64,000 nt of DNA from Limnoperna fortunei (lineage: Eukaryota; Mollusca; Bivalvia; Mytilida; Modiolidae). The stretch spans positions 65,368,074 to 65,432,073 of the forward strand of contig OX104113.1 in assembly GCA_944474755.1 (NCBI GenBank), read 5' to 3'. The notes under the pieces were generated by a model. It was given only the letters and a program-made list of their open reading frames with translations. It had not been told where the DNA came from and ran no database searches. Position 1 is the stretch's first letter. Every line of letters starts with the position of its first letter. Shown here in pieces: positions 36,645 through 50,093 of the stretch. Position numbers and translations under genes: made by a program.

Positions 36645-38246
36645 TGAACAGTTTACCAACATTGCAGTTGAACCACCATGGCGTCCGTAATAGATTCAAA
36701 ATCAGAATTCTTCGGGACAAAAAGGTCCATATATCAATGTCCAAGGTAACATGAAAGTGATTATCCCGCCGCTGGACAGGACCACGTGCCTGCTAAAGAG
36801 TAATGTCCATGCAGTATGCCATTTTTCAACCACCGAATAAATAATTAAGTACTATCTTTAAAAAAGATAATCGATGCTGTCTGACAGTAGTTGGATTGAA
36901 ATATTAAAATCACAAAATAGGAATTGTACCTTAACAAATATAAACTTGAAAAATAACCTCCTATTTAAATGCATATTAGTTATAACATTAGATTGGTCAC
37001 CACTCTGATCAATTAATATTGTATGAAGCTATTTACAATTAGAGACGCAGATAGTTCACCATGGACGCAATATGACGACGGATGCAAAGTGTGTGCATAG
37101 GATTATTCTATAATACAAAAATATAGTTTCAAGTTCCCTTTTAATACCCCCCGCTTGAAAATTGGGGGGTATATAGTGATAGGGGTGTCTGTCCGTCCTA
37201 CCTTCCGTCACACCTAAGGGTACCCATATATTGTCCGCAACTCCTCCTAAACCCCTCAATGGATTTTCATGAAACATGATTTAAGAGGGCTTAACCTCTA
37301 TACAAGCCACGACATACTGCTGGCTCGGGTCTCATTTCTGCCATGATTCTCACATAGAGGTCATGGAATTTCAACTTCTAAACTAAGCCCCCCCTCAAGT
37401 TAAATGGTAGATAATTATGTCGACTTAATAATCAGACAGATTATGTGGACTTAATTATGTCGACATAATCAAAAACTTATGTCGACTTAAACAGAAAATT
37501 ATTTCGACTTAATCAGAATATTATGTCCACTTAATTCCTAATTATGTCTACTTGCACGATAAATAAGTGGAAAAGAAGATGGCACATTCTGTTCAAACAG
37601 CGCATTTTCCCTCTTTTTTCTAATCTGATAATAATGACTTAATTCAGTATTATGTTGACTTAATTATGTAGCATGTTGACATACTTCCGAAAATATGTCG
37701 ACTTAATTAAGTGATATGTGGTGGCAGATATATGCCACCATACGGAATAGAACACATTTTGAATATTTTCCGCCAATGCAAACTGTGTCAACCTGACTAT
37801 TTTAGGTCAAGGCCCTTAATTTTCATTGGTTGTTTAAAAAGGGGTTCCAATTAGGGGTTATGGGAAGGATAGTAACACTGACCAAAGCGGGATAACTCTT
37901 AACAAAAGTTAATGAAATATTCTGTATTCTGAAATGGGAGGGGCTCGGAAAGTATGTCCGAAAATGGAAGAGTGAAATCTGTATAAATGGAACTATGCTT
38001 AATGTTCATTACAAAATATGACTTAATAAATAGATTAATAAATTGTTGGCATCTATTTGACTTAGTTACTTATTGTTGACGCTATATCTACATGTAGTGA
38101 AATAGTGTACTATACTAAATGTTACACCCCGCTGCGCTAGGTGTTTTGCTTGCATTTTTTTTTATTATTCCATATTGTACCTTTGTAGTGTTATCCAATT
38201 TAAAACATTTCTACACAATAACACGTCCATATTTTATATTATGCCT

Positions 38247-38660
38247 TTGTTGTTGACATGTTCCAAATCGTCCTTGGCATTTGCTACGGGAATTTTAATA
38301 GGAAGTCAGCCATTTGAATTCTACAGGGACCTCGCGTTGTTTTCAAAAAAGATCGTCTGCTTTCGTAACGATCAGTGGTATTCAGACAAAACGCAAGGAT
38401 TTTACCGTCTTAACTGCAGACGATATTACCCGAAGGATTTCGAACAGACGACAATGGACTCTTCCAAACATACACTTCCGTTGTAATTTAGTTCAAACTT
38501 TACTACAGAAAATTGCTATATCACATTGAAAATACGCCACATTTCAAAACGCTAAATAACTGTGGAAAATAAAGTGATCAATTCAATTTACACAGTTATT
38601 ATTCTACAAAATGAGCGTAAGCTGGGCCATACGCGGTTAAGTAGTTTTCATTTGTCATGC
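38247..38660. repeat. Diverged inverted partner of the left-end palindrome, unit C
   Basis: In reverse complement this stretch aligns with 33870-34230: ttttgcatgacaaatgaaaa, tccacagttatttagcgttttg, gtctgttcgaaatccttcggg and atggctgacttcctatt all have close counterparts. By eye the identity is much lower than within the palindrome. It suggests long, old terminal inverted repeats of the 5.66-kb element. Confidence 0.65.
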
Positions 38661-38800
38661 AAAAACAATAACGAAAATACATCAACATATAGTATAAGGT
38701 CCTCACAAAATTAAGGAACAAAGTAAAACAAGGAATTATGTGTAAAGTTAGAAAAACATATTTGTCTGTGCTCGCATTTTGGCAATGCCTACTCCATATT

Positions 38801-39228
38801 ATCATTAAAGGTCATTTTAGCATTTTAATAACTATATCTGCATTTTTTCGTTTATTTTATAAGATAAGTTGGACAAAAATAAAAGCAAGAGATTAAAGAA
38901 CTGAATATATCTATATCTAAAATCTATAGTAATCGTAATTGATAAGGATTAGCAGAATTGCCTACCGAAGTATATATAGATATATAGTTTAACCTTCCAA
39001 TGAAGAACACGACTGAATTTAAACGATAATTTTTACAGCTTTATATTAGTTTTGCATTAATATACATTGTAATGGAATAGACATGTTATTATATTTTAAA
39101 AATAAATAATAATATTGAAATCGCTACAAAATGCGCTATTATGACTTCATATAATCGTGGTTGGCAGCACAGTGCCGTCATAGGCTCGTCTTGGAAACAT
39201 TTCCTGACCAGTTAAGCGATCTGCTATA
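38801..39228. promoter_or_regulatory. Gene-proximal region of copy C with altered CRE
   Basis: The 428 bases left between the insertion and the ATG match units A and B, but the CRE palindrome is TGACTTCA at 39142-39149. Whatever upstream control lay farther out is now 5.66 kb away. Unit D is the same (TGACTTCA at 51493-51500). Confidence 0.5.
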
Positions 39229-41358
39229 ATGGGAGCCAAATTTGTGAAGTTAGACTGCACGGGATGCTTTCCTTGCAGAAAAAAAAGGAAAGTGAGACGT
39301 AAGAAATTTGAAGAGTGTGCAGAGCATGAATCTCGGACATCTTCACAAATCTTGCGAGATTTAGAAGAGATGGGGTTTTTCGATGCTAAATCAAAAGCGG
39401 GCGGTATAAAGTTTGTCACAGAACCAGATAAAACTATGAATAGAAAAGTACCAAGGCGACTCCCAAAACTGAATTCGTCGAAACCAACAGATGAAAATTT
39501 ATCGAAGCCTGCTGATTCAACAGGTAGACAATCATTACAAAGATTATTGATATGAACTCATCCTTCCAAGTAAAGGGTTCCGAGTCGGCGTTCGCTTCTT
39601 CTTGACGGACTCGTATATATTATATACGACTTGGAAGGATGATATTAGTTTAAAATTAAGCAAATTTCTTCGTATTTTCATACGCTGAAAGAACATATTT
39701 TTAACAGGAATCTAAATTATGTACATGTAAGTCCTTCCAACACTTCCATGCTTACTTGTCCACTATTTGATGTTTTAAAATTAATATACGCTAATACCTG
39801 TGCAATTCTAAACAAGCATTTTTACAACATAGACATCTTTTATCTGACCTCGACAACGACCATGTTGTAAAATTGTTGAAGATTTTATTATAATAATAGA
39901 AGGTTTCATCTTACTTCTTACGAGAGGAATTTGTGTTAATGGTAGTCGTATTGTTTTAAAAATCTTCTGGCCGTATGTATATATATTTGTTTTTCTTATA
40001 TCATTTTTTTTTCTTTATAAAATATTGTATAAAATTATAAATACAGGCTTAAGTTTAGCATCCATTTATTCACTATCCGTGACGACTCTACAGTTAAATG
40101 TTTCTTTTAAACAAAAAAAAACTAATTCTTCTTATTTTACTGATAGAATGTTATATTAGAAATTTTTTAACGAAGAGTTGAGTAATCATATGAGCGCAGC
40201 AATAACGTTTATGAAAAAACAACAATTAATGAATATCAGTTGTAAATTCGTATATTTTATTGGTTTACAACCGATCAGCTGACATCAAGAAAAACTAGGT
40301 ATAAAGGCAAACACTTACAGCTTTGAGTCAATATTATTAGAAAATCGGACCAGTCAATATCGGAAGTTGAAAACTGATCCTCAGTTCAATAAACACACAG
40401 AACATGAAACAGATGGCAATACCACGAAATTCGAACAGCCAACTGTCATTGGGCAGACCGAATTTATTGGTTTGCCATCTGCATAATTCAATTTGCACCT
40501 TTTTCCTTCTAATGGCGCAAAGCAATTTCTAGCATTACACAAGATCATGACAAGCAGTCATTCTTTAGTATCATTTTTGATTACAAAGATATCCGCCGTG
40601 ATGTTTTCAAAGGAGTTTAACCTCAAATACTCACTTTGAGTGTCACTTGTAACGATATATTTTGTTTCAGGCGAAGGTTTAGTCTACGACAAAGTCGAGA
40701 AAGACTTGATGACTGAGATACGACGTATTGGTGCACTTGCCGATAAAGGTATAAATTATACAATTAAGTCAGCTCAGCTAATGTGATATCATGTTCCATA
40801 AAGCATAACTGTTATTATTTTGCATCTGAGCTTATATTTTCTTCAACTTTTTGCAAACAGTGTATTTAAAAATCCAAGGGTAATATAATTTTGATGCCAC
40901 GCATTTATTTTGAATAAGATTTTGCTGGAAAATACAAATACATACTTGAATTCGTTTGCCTTTCAATGTGTTCTTTACTTACAATAAATGCCGTATTTAG
41001 AATTGAATTGGAATAAAACACAAGTGAACATTCTTATTTTCATTGTTATTTTAAATATGTTGTAGGCAAAATGGCCAGATTACATAAAATCCGACGCCGA
41101 GAGACTATTGAAAGAAAAGAAGCAAAATTCAATGACAGAATTGTAATTACAAAGCAAAAACTACATCGGGATGATGAAAGATTGAGAAATCGCACACAAG
41201 CCGCTAAAACTTCATCCAATAACAGAAAAGTTATTAAAAAGAATGATCTGGAGGATGATTTGATCAAGAAAATCCACGAAAACCAGTTTGTTGTCGGACA
41301 GAAATTAGATGCTGGTGTAGAAAAAGAAATCGGATGCCTTCCTGAAGTTTCTAATTAA
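39229..41358 (+). CDS. Array gene copy C: 221-aa basic protein
   Basis: Exons 39229-39523, 40671-40748 and 41066-41358, with the same phases and intact splice sites as copies A and B. It carries the B-type residues Arg36, Glu46, Asn71 and Asn176, plus Ala96Asp, which is unique to C and D. Intron 1 is slightly shorter than in B because about 20 bases near 40312 are missing. Coding identity to D is complete as far as I can see. Confidence 0.8.
39558..39642. repeat. Nested hairpin in intron 1, copy C
   Basis: Perfect 14-bp outer arms, as in unit A. Confidence 0.75.
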
Positions 41359-42899
41359 TTTGTTTTGTTTTATTTAATTGTTTTTAGTTGTTTTATTGTG
41401 TTTGTTATTTTCTTGTTTATTTAAAGTTGTTAATGATGAATGCTATATTTCAATAGTCGAGCTATATCCTTTAATTAAAATAACTAAATTTTATATAATA
41501 TCTTACGCTGTGAATGCTGCGTTCAAACGCACAATACCTCCACAGATATCTATAAAGTGTATAAGATTTTATAGAAATTTATCATTCTAGTCGGTGGTAT
41601 TGACTGCCATTCGTAATTAATTTGTATAGCAAACAAAAATATGCATTGTTGGGCAAATGAAACATTATTTTAAAAAAAACCTCATTATATCATTTACATA
41701 CCTTTCAATCAAAATATGGACGGTCTTTGCTCTTTCACGTAGTCTTTAAAAAGTATTATCACTTAAAGCTCCAAACTGTTATAATCTTCGTCCGGGCCCA
41801 GGAGGGCGGCGATATATTTATTCACTTTCGTTGCTAAAGATGGATAAAGGAGAAAATATTTTGAAGTATACTTAGTTAGTACTGGGACTAGTATAACTAA
41901 CTTTATTTGATTTATAGGTTCCTGGTTAGTATTAAATGAACAGAATTTTCCGAAAAGAATGCCAATCATTCAAGCTGAGTGAATAATTAAGACAATATAT
42001 CTCATTGGACTGCAAAAATGCTTGTGTGATATCCAATTTTTATACAATGATAAACATTTCTGGTAATCTATTTACGGAAGTAAATAATAAAGCGAGACCA
42101 TTTTTGTCCTGGTACTTTGTCTTCGGTGATAACGCTATCGATGACCGTAGCTTTGAAAGATTTCGTACCATAACCATTTCGTTCCAACCAATTCATACCA
42201 TAAATAACACTTCGTACCCTAACCATTTTGTACCTTAGCCGTTTCGTACCATTTGGGGAAGTGTATTATGACGACTCGATTTATTTTCTCGCCATCTCAT
42301 CTAAGCGAATGTTTATTAGATAGTCCTTACAAACAGTATGTTTTTATTTCGATCTAAAATCCCAGATTATCTGTCTCTTATAGCTGCCATATTGTCCAGA
42401 TGATTTGTATTTTGCAATTTTGCACTGATTGTTTTTGTTTGTTTGGATTGTTTTTAACTCCACTTTCAGCGAGTTTTCAACATATTCTGGCCTTCAGGTT
42501 TTTTATTATTTTTTTTTAAAGGGGGGGAGGGGTGAAGGAGGAACCCGCAGTACACGGGAAAAAATCGCGGACCTTCGGTTGGAAAATTTTTGCCTTGAAG
42601 CATATGCAAAAAGAAAAAACACATATTTAAGGTTCGGATAGTTTTATTGTTTTCTTTGACTAATTACAACATTATATATTATAATTGCACAGAACATAAA
42701 ATAACTTGAAAAGGATTGCCAGTTTTCCTATCGAAGGTCGGGGTTTTCTACTCCGCCTTCCTTCCCTAATAAAAACTGCACGACATGAATGGCATGATAT
42801 AACTGCAAAATTGCGTTAAACAACATTTAAACAAACAAATATAAAATAACCTCTGTAACATTGATATAAAATGTTTTAAATGTGTCCGTAAAATTATTA
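41359..42899. other. 3' flank of gene copy C with minisatellite and SINE pair
   Basis: Minisatellite about 42163-42257, minus SINE fragment about 42430-42597, plus SINE fragment about 42711-42840. No gene was recognised. Confidence 0.6.
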
Positions 42900-44020
42900 T
42901 CATACAGAAATGTTATCATAACTGATTGCTGCAACCCTGCGTCGCATACTGCCAGTAAGGCGTCTCATTTGTTGAATCGTTATCTGTCGCAATTCACTGT
43001 GTAATTGAGCTTCTAAATGTTGCAAGTTCTGTCGCGATGGAGGAGGTTCCAGAGCTTGTGATCGCCTACCCAAATGGATCCCATAGATGCTCTATTGGGT
43101 TTAGATCTGGACTTCTTTCAGGCCACGGAAGAGTGGTTACAGCTTCGTTCTCCAGATATGCCTTTACTGCCCTGGAACGATGAGGTCTAGCTTTGTCATC
43201 CATGAAAACAGGTCTTTACTCTAACGGGTGGTTTTCAAAGTGAGGCACAACTACAGGTGTAAGTACGTCCCGGGTGTACTTTTGCCATTAAGGTTGCCAA
43301 TGATTGTTACCAGATACAGTTTGCAATCATGTGAGATACACCATTACTGAGCCCCCAACAAAAGGCACTGTTGGAACAATGTTTCTTGGCGTGTAAGCTG
43401 TGTTTTGATGCCTCCAAACACGGGTTCGCCCATCAGTGACATTGAGTAAAAATTGTCTCTCATCTTACCAGTGTATTCTTCGCCAGGTTCTTAGGTTCCA
43501 ATTTTGAATAATTCTGTACCAGTCCAACATGTACCTGCGATTGCGATCATCAAGCATTGCACGTTTAATGACTCTTCTTGACCGCAATCCTGCAGACTTA
43601 AGGCGATTTTAAACTGTTCTGGCTGACAGATTACGACCGGTAACCATTGTTGCTTGAGACAGGTGCTAGCTGCAAATGGATTTTGCCTAACCAAGGCTAT
43701 CAACCTATCAAGGCTCCTATCTTCACGTTGGGTTGTCACATATAGTCAACCAGATCGAGAACGGTCTTTAACATCTTGCGTTGCAGCAATTTTTTCTGTC
43801 CAAACGACTAATGACTGTATAATGATAGCCAAGCTGATGTCTTATTTCCTTGCAAGACATACCAATGGTATGCCATCTCTGACAGACTGTGCATCTGATA
43901 TCCGCCTCTATGCATGCTTACTTTAAACGATTGGGCATTTAGAAATTCGAGATTTAAATACCGATATGTTGCACGAAAAAAATATTGCACTTTGGACGTG
44001 ATGAAGGAGGCAAGCTTCAC
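42900..44020 (-). pseudogene. Decayed Tc1-like transposase, copy C
   Basis: Shares the extra A and the upstream stops of unit B. The linker reads VKDRSRSG here because of one base change near 43763. Non-functional. Confidence 0.85.
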
Positions 44021-46191
44021 ATGGACGCGCTTGACTAAAATTTCGCACCTGAACGCTCACATCCTTTTAATTATACATTGAAGAATCAATACTGACCAAA
44101 ATCATCAAAATTAAACTTTATTTACAATAAACTTTGGGGGTGCTTAACCTTTTTAAGGTGTATATAAACTTAATTTTTGAAACACCTCCGTGGTACCTCC
44201 ATGCTTAATCCGTTCCGCAAATTACTAATAGCCAAGTATTTCCCCAATTCTTATCAACACTTCCGCAGTCCAAACAAAGGCATTAGGTTGTCAGTGTAGT
44301 GACATTAAAAACTCCCACAAGTCAAGACTATTACGTATCATTAGTTATCGAAAACACCTTACGTTTATTTCTTATACACTATTAGCGCTGTGTTCAATCG
44401 TGTATGGTACAATATAAAAGTACAGGGATCGATATAAACTTGACTCCATCATACAGCTGAAAAATTGATGAAAGTGGCATTAAACACCATTCATACAAGC
44501 AAACAAACAGTCAAACAATTATTTTGAAAGTTATACCCAGGGCGCGAAACAATGACTTAAAAGGCATTGATGTGATCTTGGTAAAGGGGGGGGGTGAAAT
44601 TTCGAAGTTAAATATCCCGGGCACAAAGCAGTCACTAAAAAGGCAATGATGTGACCTTGGGGGTCAAATTTCAAATTAAATGTCAACACCCATGGCATGC
44701 GACACATCGATTAGTTATAATCTACACACATGCCAAATATCACAAAGCTTACCTAAAAGGATAAAAAGTTATATCCTAGACACGATTTGATATGGATGCC
44801 CGGACGGACGGACAACAATATGTCGACCTTCTTTTGTTTCTTTTACCAAAAATCCAATATAACCCTCTTAAAAATGAAAAGTGGAATGTAACACTGGGTA
44901 AAGCTATCTTGCATATCCTAAACGTGTATTAGTATGGGATTTGCAGTGTCCAATAAATTTGGCTGAAAATATCAGCCTTAAAAGAGGAAAAGAAAAAGAA
45001 GATGAAGTAATTTACCAGACAAAAACAATATGTCTCCGTTCCCATTTATCTTCGTTTGGTATAAATAATAAAATAAGAATTGCATACAAATACAAAGTAT
45101 AGTTTGAAAGCTTTTCTGCATATGTTATTGTGTGTCGCGATTTGTTCATTGTATATTTTATGCACTGTAATCAAAATTAATTTTCCCCATCCTCCTCTTC
45201 ATGCTTCATATTAACAAGAAAATCAAAAATTTACATATATTATTACGTTACGAACTCTTAAAGTGAATACTTATTCAATCGGTAAGCAGAATTTCATAGC
45301 TTATACAAAGTCATATTTCTTGTTTTAGTCGTATCATTGAACTGATTTATATCGTATCGTACTTTCTCTGACTGCAATGAAAATCAAATTAATATTGTTA
45401 ATGCATTATCTTAAAGATACATTTTTGGCACCAAACGAAAGGTAAAGGAATATCCTTTATATTTAAACGGCCGATTTGAAATAAAATTATAGCGAGCACA
45501 GCTCGCGTGCGCGAAGAGCGGTGAGCTCTACGGCAATTACGTGTCACGTGATCAAAATGAAATCACGTGATCAAAATCTGCTTAATGCTGATATTGATTT
45601 TTTTTCGTCCGGAAGTTGATATCGTCAAAAAACTGGAACAAAGTGAATGAAGAAGGGCAAACATTAATTTTAAAGAAAGACTTAAAAATAAAGTTGAGAT
45701 CGATAAAAAGTAAATGTTATATTTAAAGATAACAACAAAAATTTCATACTATTTTTTTGGAATCTCTAAATCGATCTTTAAAAACTACACTCAAAGACAT
45801 TTCATGTGACGTCACCATTACAAAGAAAGACGTCACGTGACCACTGGAATTTAGAGGCACTGTCATAGGGTAGCGACAAGTATTAAATGTGGTGTTAACT
45901 TTATAAATTAAAAATTTAGAATTTGATGGAAATTAAAATAATATTGTGTTTCAAACAAAAATTTAGTTGCAAGCTGTTTGCCTTCTTGATTTATTTAAAA
46001 AAAAATAAAGTAGCGTGATAATACTACCCCCTTACACTACACAACGAGGAATTTTCATACATTTCAACATTTGTATTTCATTATCTACCAAATATATAGT
46101 ATTTGTCTCTATATATGCATCGACTACGGCTCATGCGCTTACTGATTTTCGCTTGGTACAGAATATCTATAAAAAGTAAATTGACATTACA

Positions 46192-46783
46192 AGTCAACTT
46201 TACCGTGTCCATACGACGGGTTTTTGCTTGACAAAATTTGAAAACTGCTACCGCGTTTGGTCGAGTTTATGGTCCTTTTGTATATCTCATATTACAGTAT
46301 TTGAAGGTAACAATTATTTTCCACAGTTAATCGGCTTTTTGAAATGCGTCCGTTTTTTCATTTCGCCAGATCGATTTTCCATACTAAATTTTGACCTTGT
46401 TTTGAACGGAACTGTACGTTAGGAAAATTCCATTGTTGTCTATTCGAAATCCTTCGGGTGTTGTCGTCTGCAGTTGAGGCGGGAAAAGTCTCGCGGTTTG
46501 TCCGAATACCATTGTACGTTACGAAAACAGACGAACGTTTGTAAACAACATTAGACCCCTTAAGATACAAAAATGGCTGAGTTCCTATGGAAAATCGATC
46601 TAGCAAAATGAAAAAAAGGCCGCATTTCAAAAAGCCGATTAACTGTGGAAAATAATTGTTACCTTCAAATACTGTAATATGAGATATACAAAAGGACTGT
46701 CACCATAAACTCGACCAAACGCGGTAGCAGTTTTCAAATTTTGTCAAGCAAAAACCCGTCGTATGGACACGGTAAAGTTGACT
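46192..46783. repeat. Large palindrome, unit D
   Basis: Copy of 33845-34436 with no obvious arm divergence beyond it. Confidence 0.87.
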
Positions 46784-47537
46784 ATAATTAACTTAAATTT
46801 GTCTCAACATTTTCGCGATAGTTAGCCAAATAAGAAAATTTTTGAGCCATACAATTTTTTAAAAACTACACTATAACATGTATTTACTTTGTTCAACTCT
46901 AAATATACATAATCATCACCAGTTATACTACAACTGCGGAACCGTACTGTATTCGTACCAAATTTTTTTTATGTAGTGGACCAAATTATAACAAGCTACG
47001 GTTCCGCAGGTACAACATCACATTACACAGCGACAGGTCCCGTTTTCAATTTGTAAATTTAAATTTAATAAAATGCAATATAGCTGACCAAACTGTATAT
47101 GCGTTATTTAATACGAACAATACAACAAACTGTAAAGTAGATCAACATGAAAAAAAGTAAACTTACTGTAGTATAATATTCCCTAATGACACAATATTTC
47201 CGGCAACATAAAACCATGAAACATCGAACTGTAACTGGAACTGATCCACGAAAACAAAAGAATCTCCACAAAATGTTATTGCTCCATAGAACACTTCCTT
47301 ATCACATGTTTTTTTTAATCACATTATAAACTTCTTCAAACAAAACTCTAAAACATCTGAGTATGAGGCACAAATGGCACATTATTCCACCAACATAGGA
47401 AGTAACGGAACGGATCCATAAAATCAAACTAATCCTTACCAATATGTTATTTCCCCGTAGAACACATTCTAATCACATAATTATTTATCGAATTATGCAG
47501 CTGTTTGTTAACTGACAAATTTCTAAAATATCGGAAT

Positions 47538-50093
47538 TATGGTGGCATATATCTGCCACCACATATCACTTAATTAAGTCGACATATTTTCGGAAATATG
47601 TCAACATGCTACATAATTAAGTCAACATAATACTGAATTAAGTCATCATATTCAGATTAGAAAAAAGAGGGAAAATGCGCTGTTTGAACAGAATGTGCCA
47701 TCTACTTTTCCACTTATTTATCGTGCAAGTAGACATAATTATGAATTAAGTGGACATAATTTTCTGATTAAGTCGACATAATTTTATGATTAAGTCAACT
47801 TAAGTTTCTGTTTAAGTCGACATAAGTTTTTGATTATGTCGACATAATTAAGTCCACATAATCTGTCTGATTATTAAGTCGACATAATTATCTACCATTT
47901 ACCTTGAGGGTGGGGGGGCTTAGTTTAGAAGTTGAAATTCCAAGACCTCAATGAGAGAATCACGGCAGAAATGAGACCCGAGCCAGCAGTATGTCGTGGC
48001 TCGTTTAGAGGTTAAGCCCTCTTAAATCATTGATCAATATAAAACTGAAAATTACTTGAAGATATTGACCATCAATTTAAAAGGTATAGTCACAATGAAC
48101 AAAATGCAAATTAACCTTTATATATATATATATGTCAAAAATAAATGATATGAAAACATAAACCATTCCAAAATAAAGCGAAAATGAAATAAATTAAATA
48201 CTCTGAACCAAAATAATAAATATCAAAAAATAGTTAAACAGGGGGACATAATCATACCTACTACAGAAGAAAAAAATATTCTTATGTCTGCCATACAAAA
48301 TAATGCTAATTTTGAAAAAAAAAAATTGTCGCGACGCATTAAAAAATTATATTTTATATCGCTACGTGTCATAAAAATAAAGATTTTTTTCTTGGCTGTT
48401 GCTATTTTGCCGTAACCGGCAAAATAGCCTGCCATGCTATTTTGCCGAACTGATTAAATTTCACCTGTATGAGCCGTTAATTAGCATGATTATGTGAAAC
48501 TTATAAGTTTTGTATTATATGGTAACCGTACGCGAGTTACCTATACGTGGTGTTAGATTTTAACACAAATAAGACCTCTTTAAACAACGGGAAACAAAAC
48601 TGAAAAAAACATATATAACTAGTAATCCTGTGTTGGGGATGTCCAACACAAAAGAAGTTCCCTCCCGTTACTGCACATAAATTAAAAAATTATACTAAAA
48701 GAAACCATCATGAAAATCGGACCAAATTGTGATTTTCATTTTTTTTTTCACAAGTGTTATTGCAATTTTGGCGGCCAGTTTTTTTTAATATGATTCTCAG
48801 TCTGTTACGAATGCCATGGTGCATTTTTGCCTTGGGTTACCACCCCTGATTTACTAAAAAGCGTCCGATAAATTACTTAAAGGGTTCAAAATCATTTAAA
48901 ATTTAACGATTACTTCATAAATTCAATGCTGGGGCTCTCATTATAACTGACCGAGCGCTAAATCCTGGCTCGGTCACTCTTTAGTAAATCAGGAATGAAC
49001 AGTTTACCAACATTGCAGTTGAACCACCATGGCGTCCGTAATAGATTCAAAATCAGAATTCTTCGGGACAAAAAGGTCCATATATCAATGTCCAAGGTAA
49101 CATGAAAGTGATTATCCCGCCGCTGGACAGGACCACGTGCCTGCTAAAGAGTAATGTCCATGCAGTATGCCATTTTTCAACCACCGAATAAATAATTAAG
49201 TACTATCTTTAAAAAAGATAATCGATGCTGTCTGACAGTAGTTGGATTTGAATATTAAAATCACAAAATAGGAATTGTACCTTAACAAATATAAACTTGA
49301 AAAATAACCTCCTATTTAAATGCATATTAGTTATAACATTAGATTGGTCACCACTCTGATCAATTAATATTGTATGAAGCTATTTACAATTAGAGACGCA
49401 GATAGTTCACCATGGACGCAATATGACGACGGATGCAAAGTGTGTGCATAGGATTATTCTATAATACAAAAATATAGTTTCAAGTTCCCTTTTAATACCC
49501 CCCGCTTGAAAATTGGGGGGTATATAGTGATAGGGGTGTCTGTCCGTCCTACCTTCCGTCACACCTAAGGGTACCCATATATTGTCCGCAACTCCTCCTA
49601 AACCCCTCAATGGATTTTCATGAAACATGATTTAAGAGGGCTTAACCTCTATACAAGCCACGACATACTGCTGGCTCGGGTCTCATTTCTGCCATGATTC
49701 TCACATAGAGGTCATGGAATTTCAACTTCTAAACTAAGCCCCCCCTCAAGTTAAATGGTAGATAATTATGTCGACTTAATAATCAGACAGATTATGTGGA
49801 CTTAATTATGTCGACATAATCAAAAACTTATGTCGACTTAAACAGAAAATTATTTCGACTTAATCAGAATATTATGTCCACTTAATTCCTAATTATGTCT
49901 ACTTGCACGATAAATAAGTGGAAAAGAAGATGGCACATTCTGTTCAAACAGCGCATTTTCCCTCTTTTTTCTAATCTGATAATAATGACTTAATTCAGTA
50001 TTATGTTGACTTAATTATGTAGCATGTTGACATACTTCCGAAAATATGTCGACTTAATTAAGTGATATGTGGTGGCAGATATATGCCACCATA
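47538..50093. mobile_element. 2.55-kb foldback-type element, unit D
   Basis: Same ends and CGGAAT flanks (47532-47537 and 50094-50099) as in unit C. Confidence 0.85.

Larger units (their letters stand above)
35191..37742. mobile_element. 2.55-kb foldback-type element, unit C
   Basis: Both ends read TATGGTGGCATATATCTGCC-like sequence inward (TATGGTGGC... and ...GCCACCATA). They are flanked by the direct repeat CGGAAT at 35185-35190 and 37743-37748, a likely 6-bp target duplication. Arms of about 500 bases (35191-35695 and about 37280-37742) are inverted copies. Each carries about nine TTAAGTCGACATAA-like motifs and a shared inner block with the stretch gagacccgagccagcagtatg. The 1.6-kb centre has no recognisable transposase. 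A non-autonomous DNA transposon is the best reading; the superfamily is unknown. Confidence 0.85.
33143..38800. mobile_element. 5.66-kb composite insertion in unit C
   Basis: Units A and B read continuously ...aaaattat|atcattaaagg... (26424 region). In C the two halves are separated by 5658 bases. The left end starts agcgagcacagctcgcg, and ctgtgctcgc at about 38768-38777 near the right end is the reverse complement of gcgagcacag, a 10-bp inverted match. The two ends also share a distant inverted homology of about 400 bases (33870-34230 against 38250-38660). A foldback element is nested inside. No transposase was found. Its right end lies 428 bases before the gene ATG. Class unknown. Confidence 0.85.
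32092..44441. repeat. Tandem array unit C (12.35 kb)
   Basis: Starts inside the SINE tail (gactccatcatacagctg) and ends at gggatcgatataaact. It carries the 5.66-kb insertion at 33143-38800, then the gene, SINE pair and Tc1 relic. It is almost identical to unit D, differing mainly in homopolymer lengths and a few single bases. Confidence 0.95.

Noticed and set aside
37056..37277. Minus-strand open frame in the foldback element
   Set aside because: It covers a typical low-complexity repeat stretch (cccccgcttgaaaattgggg) and lacks any transposase motif.
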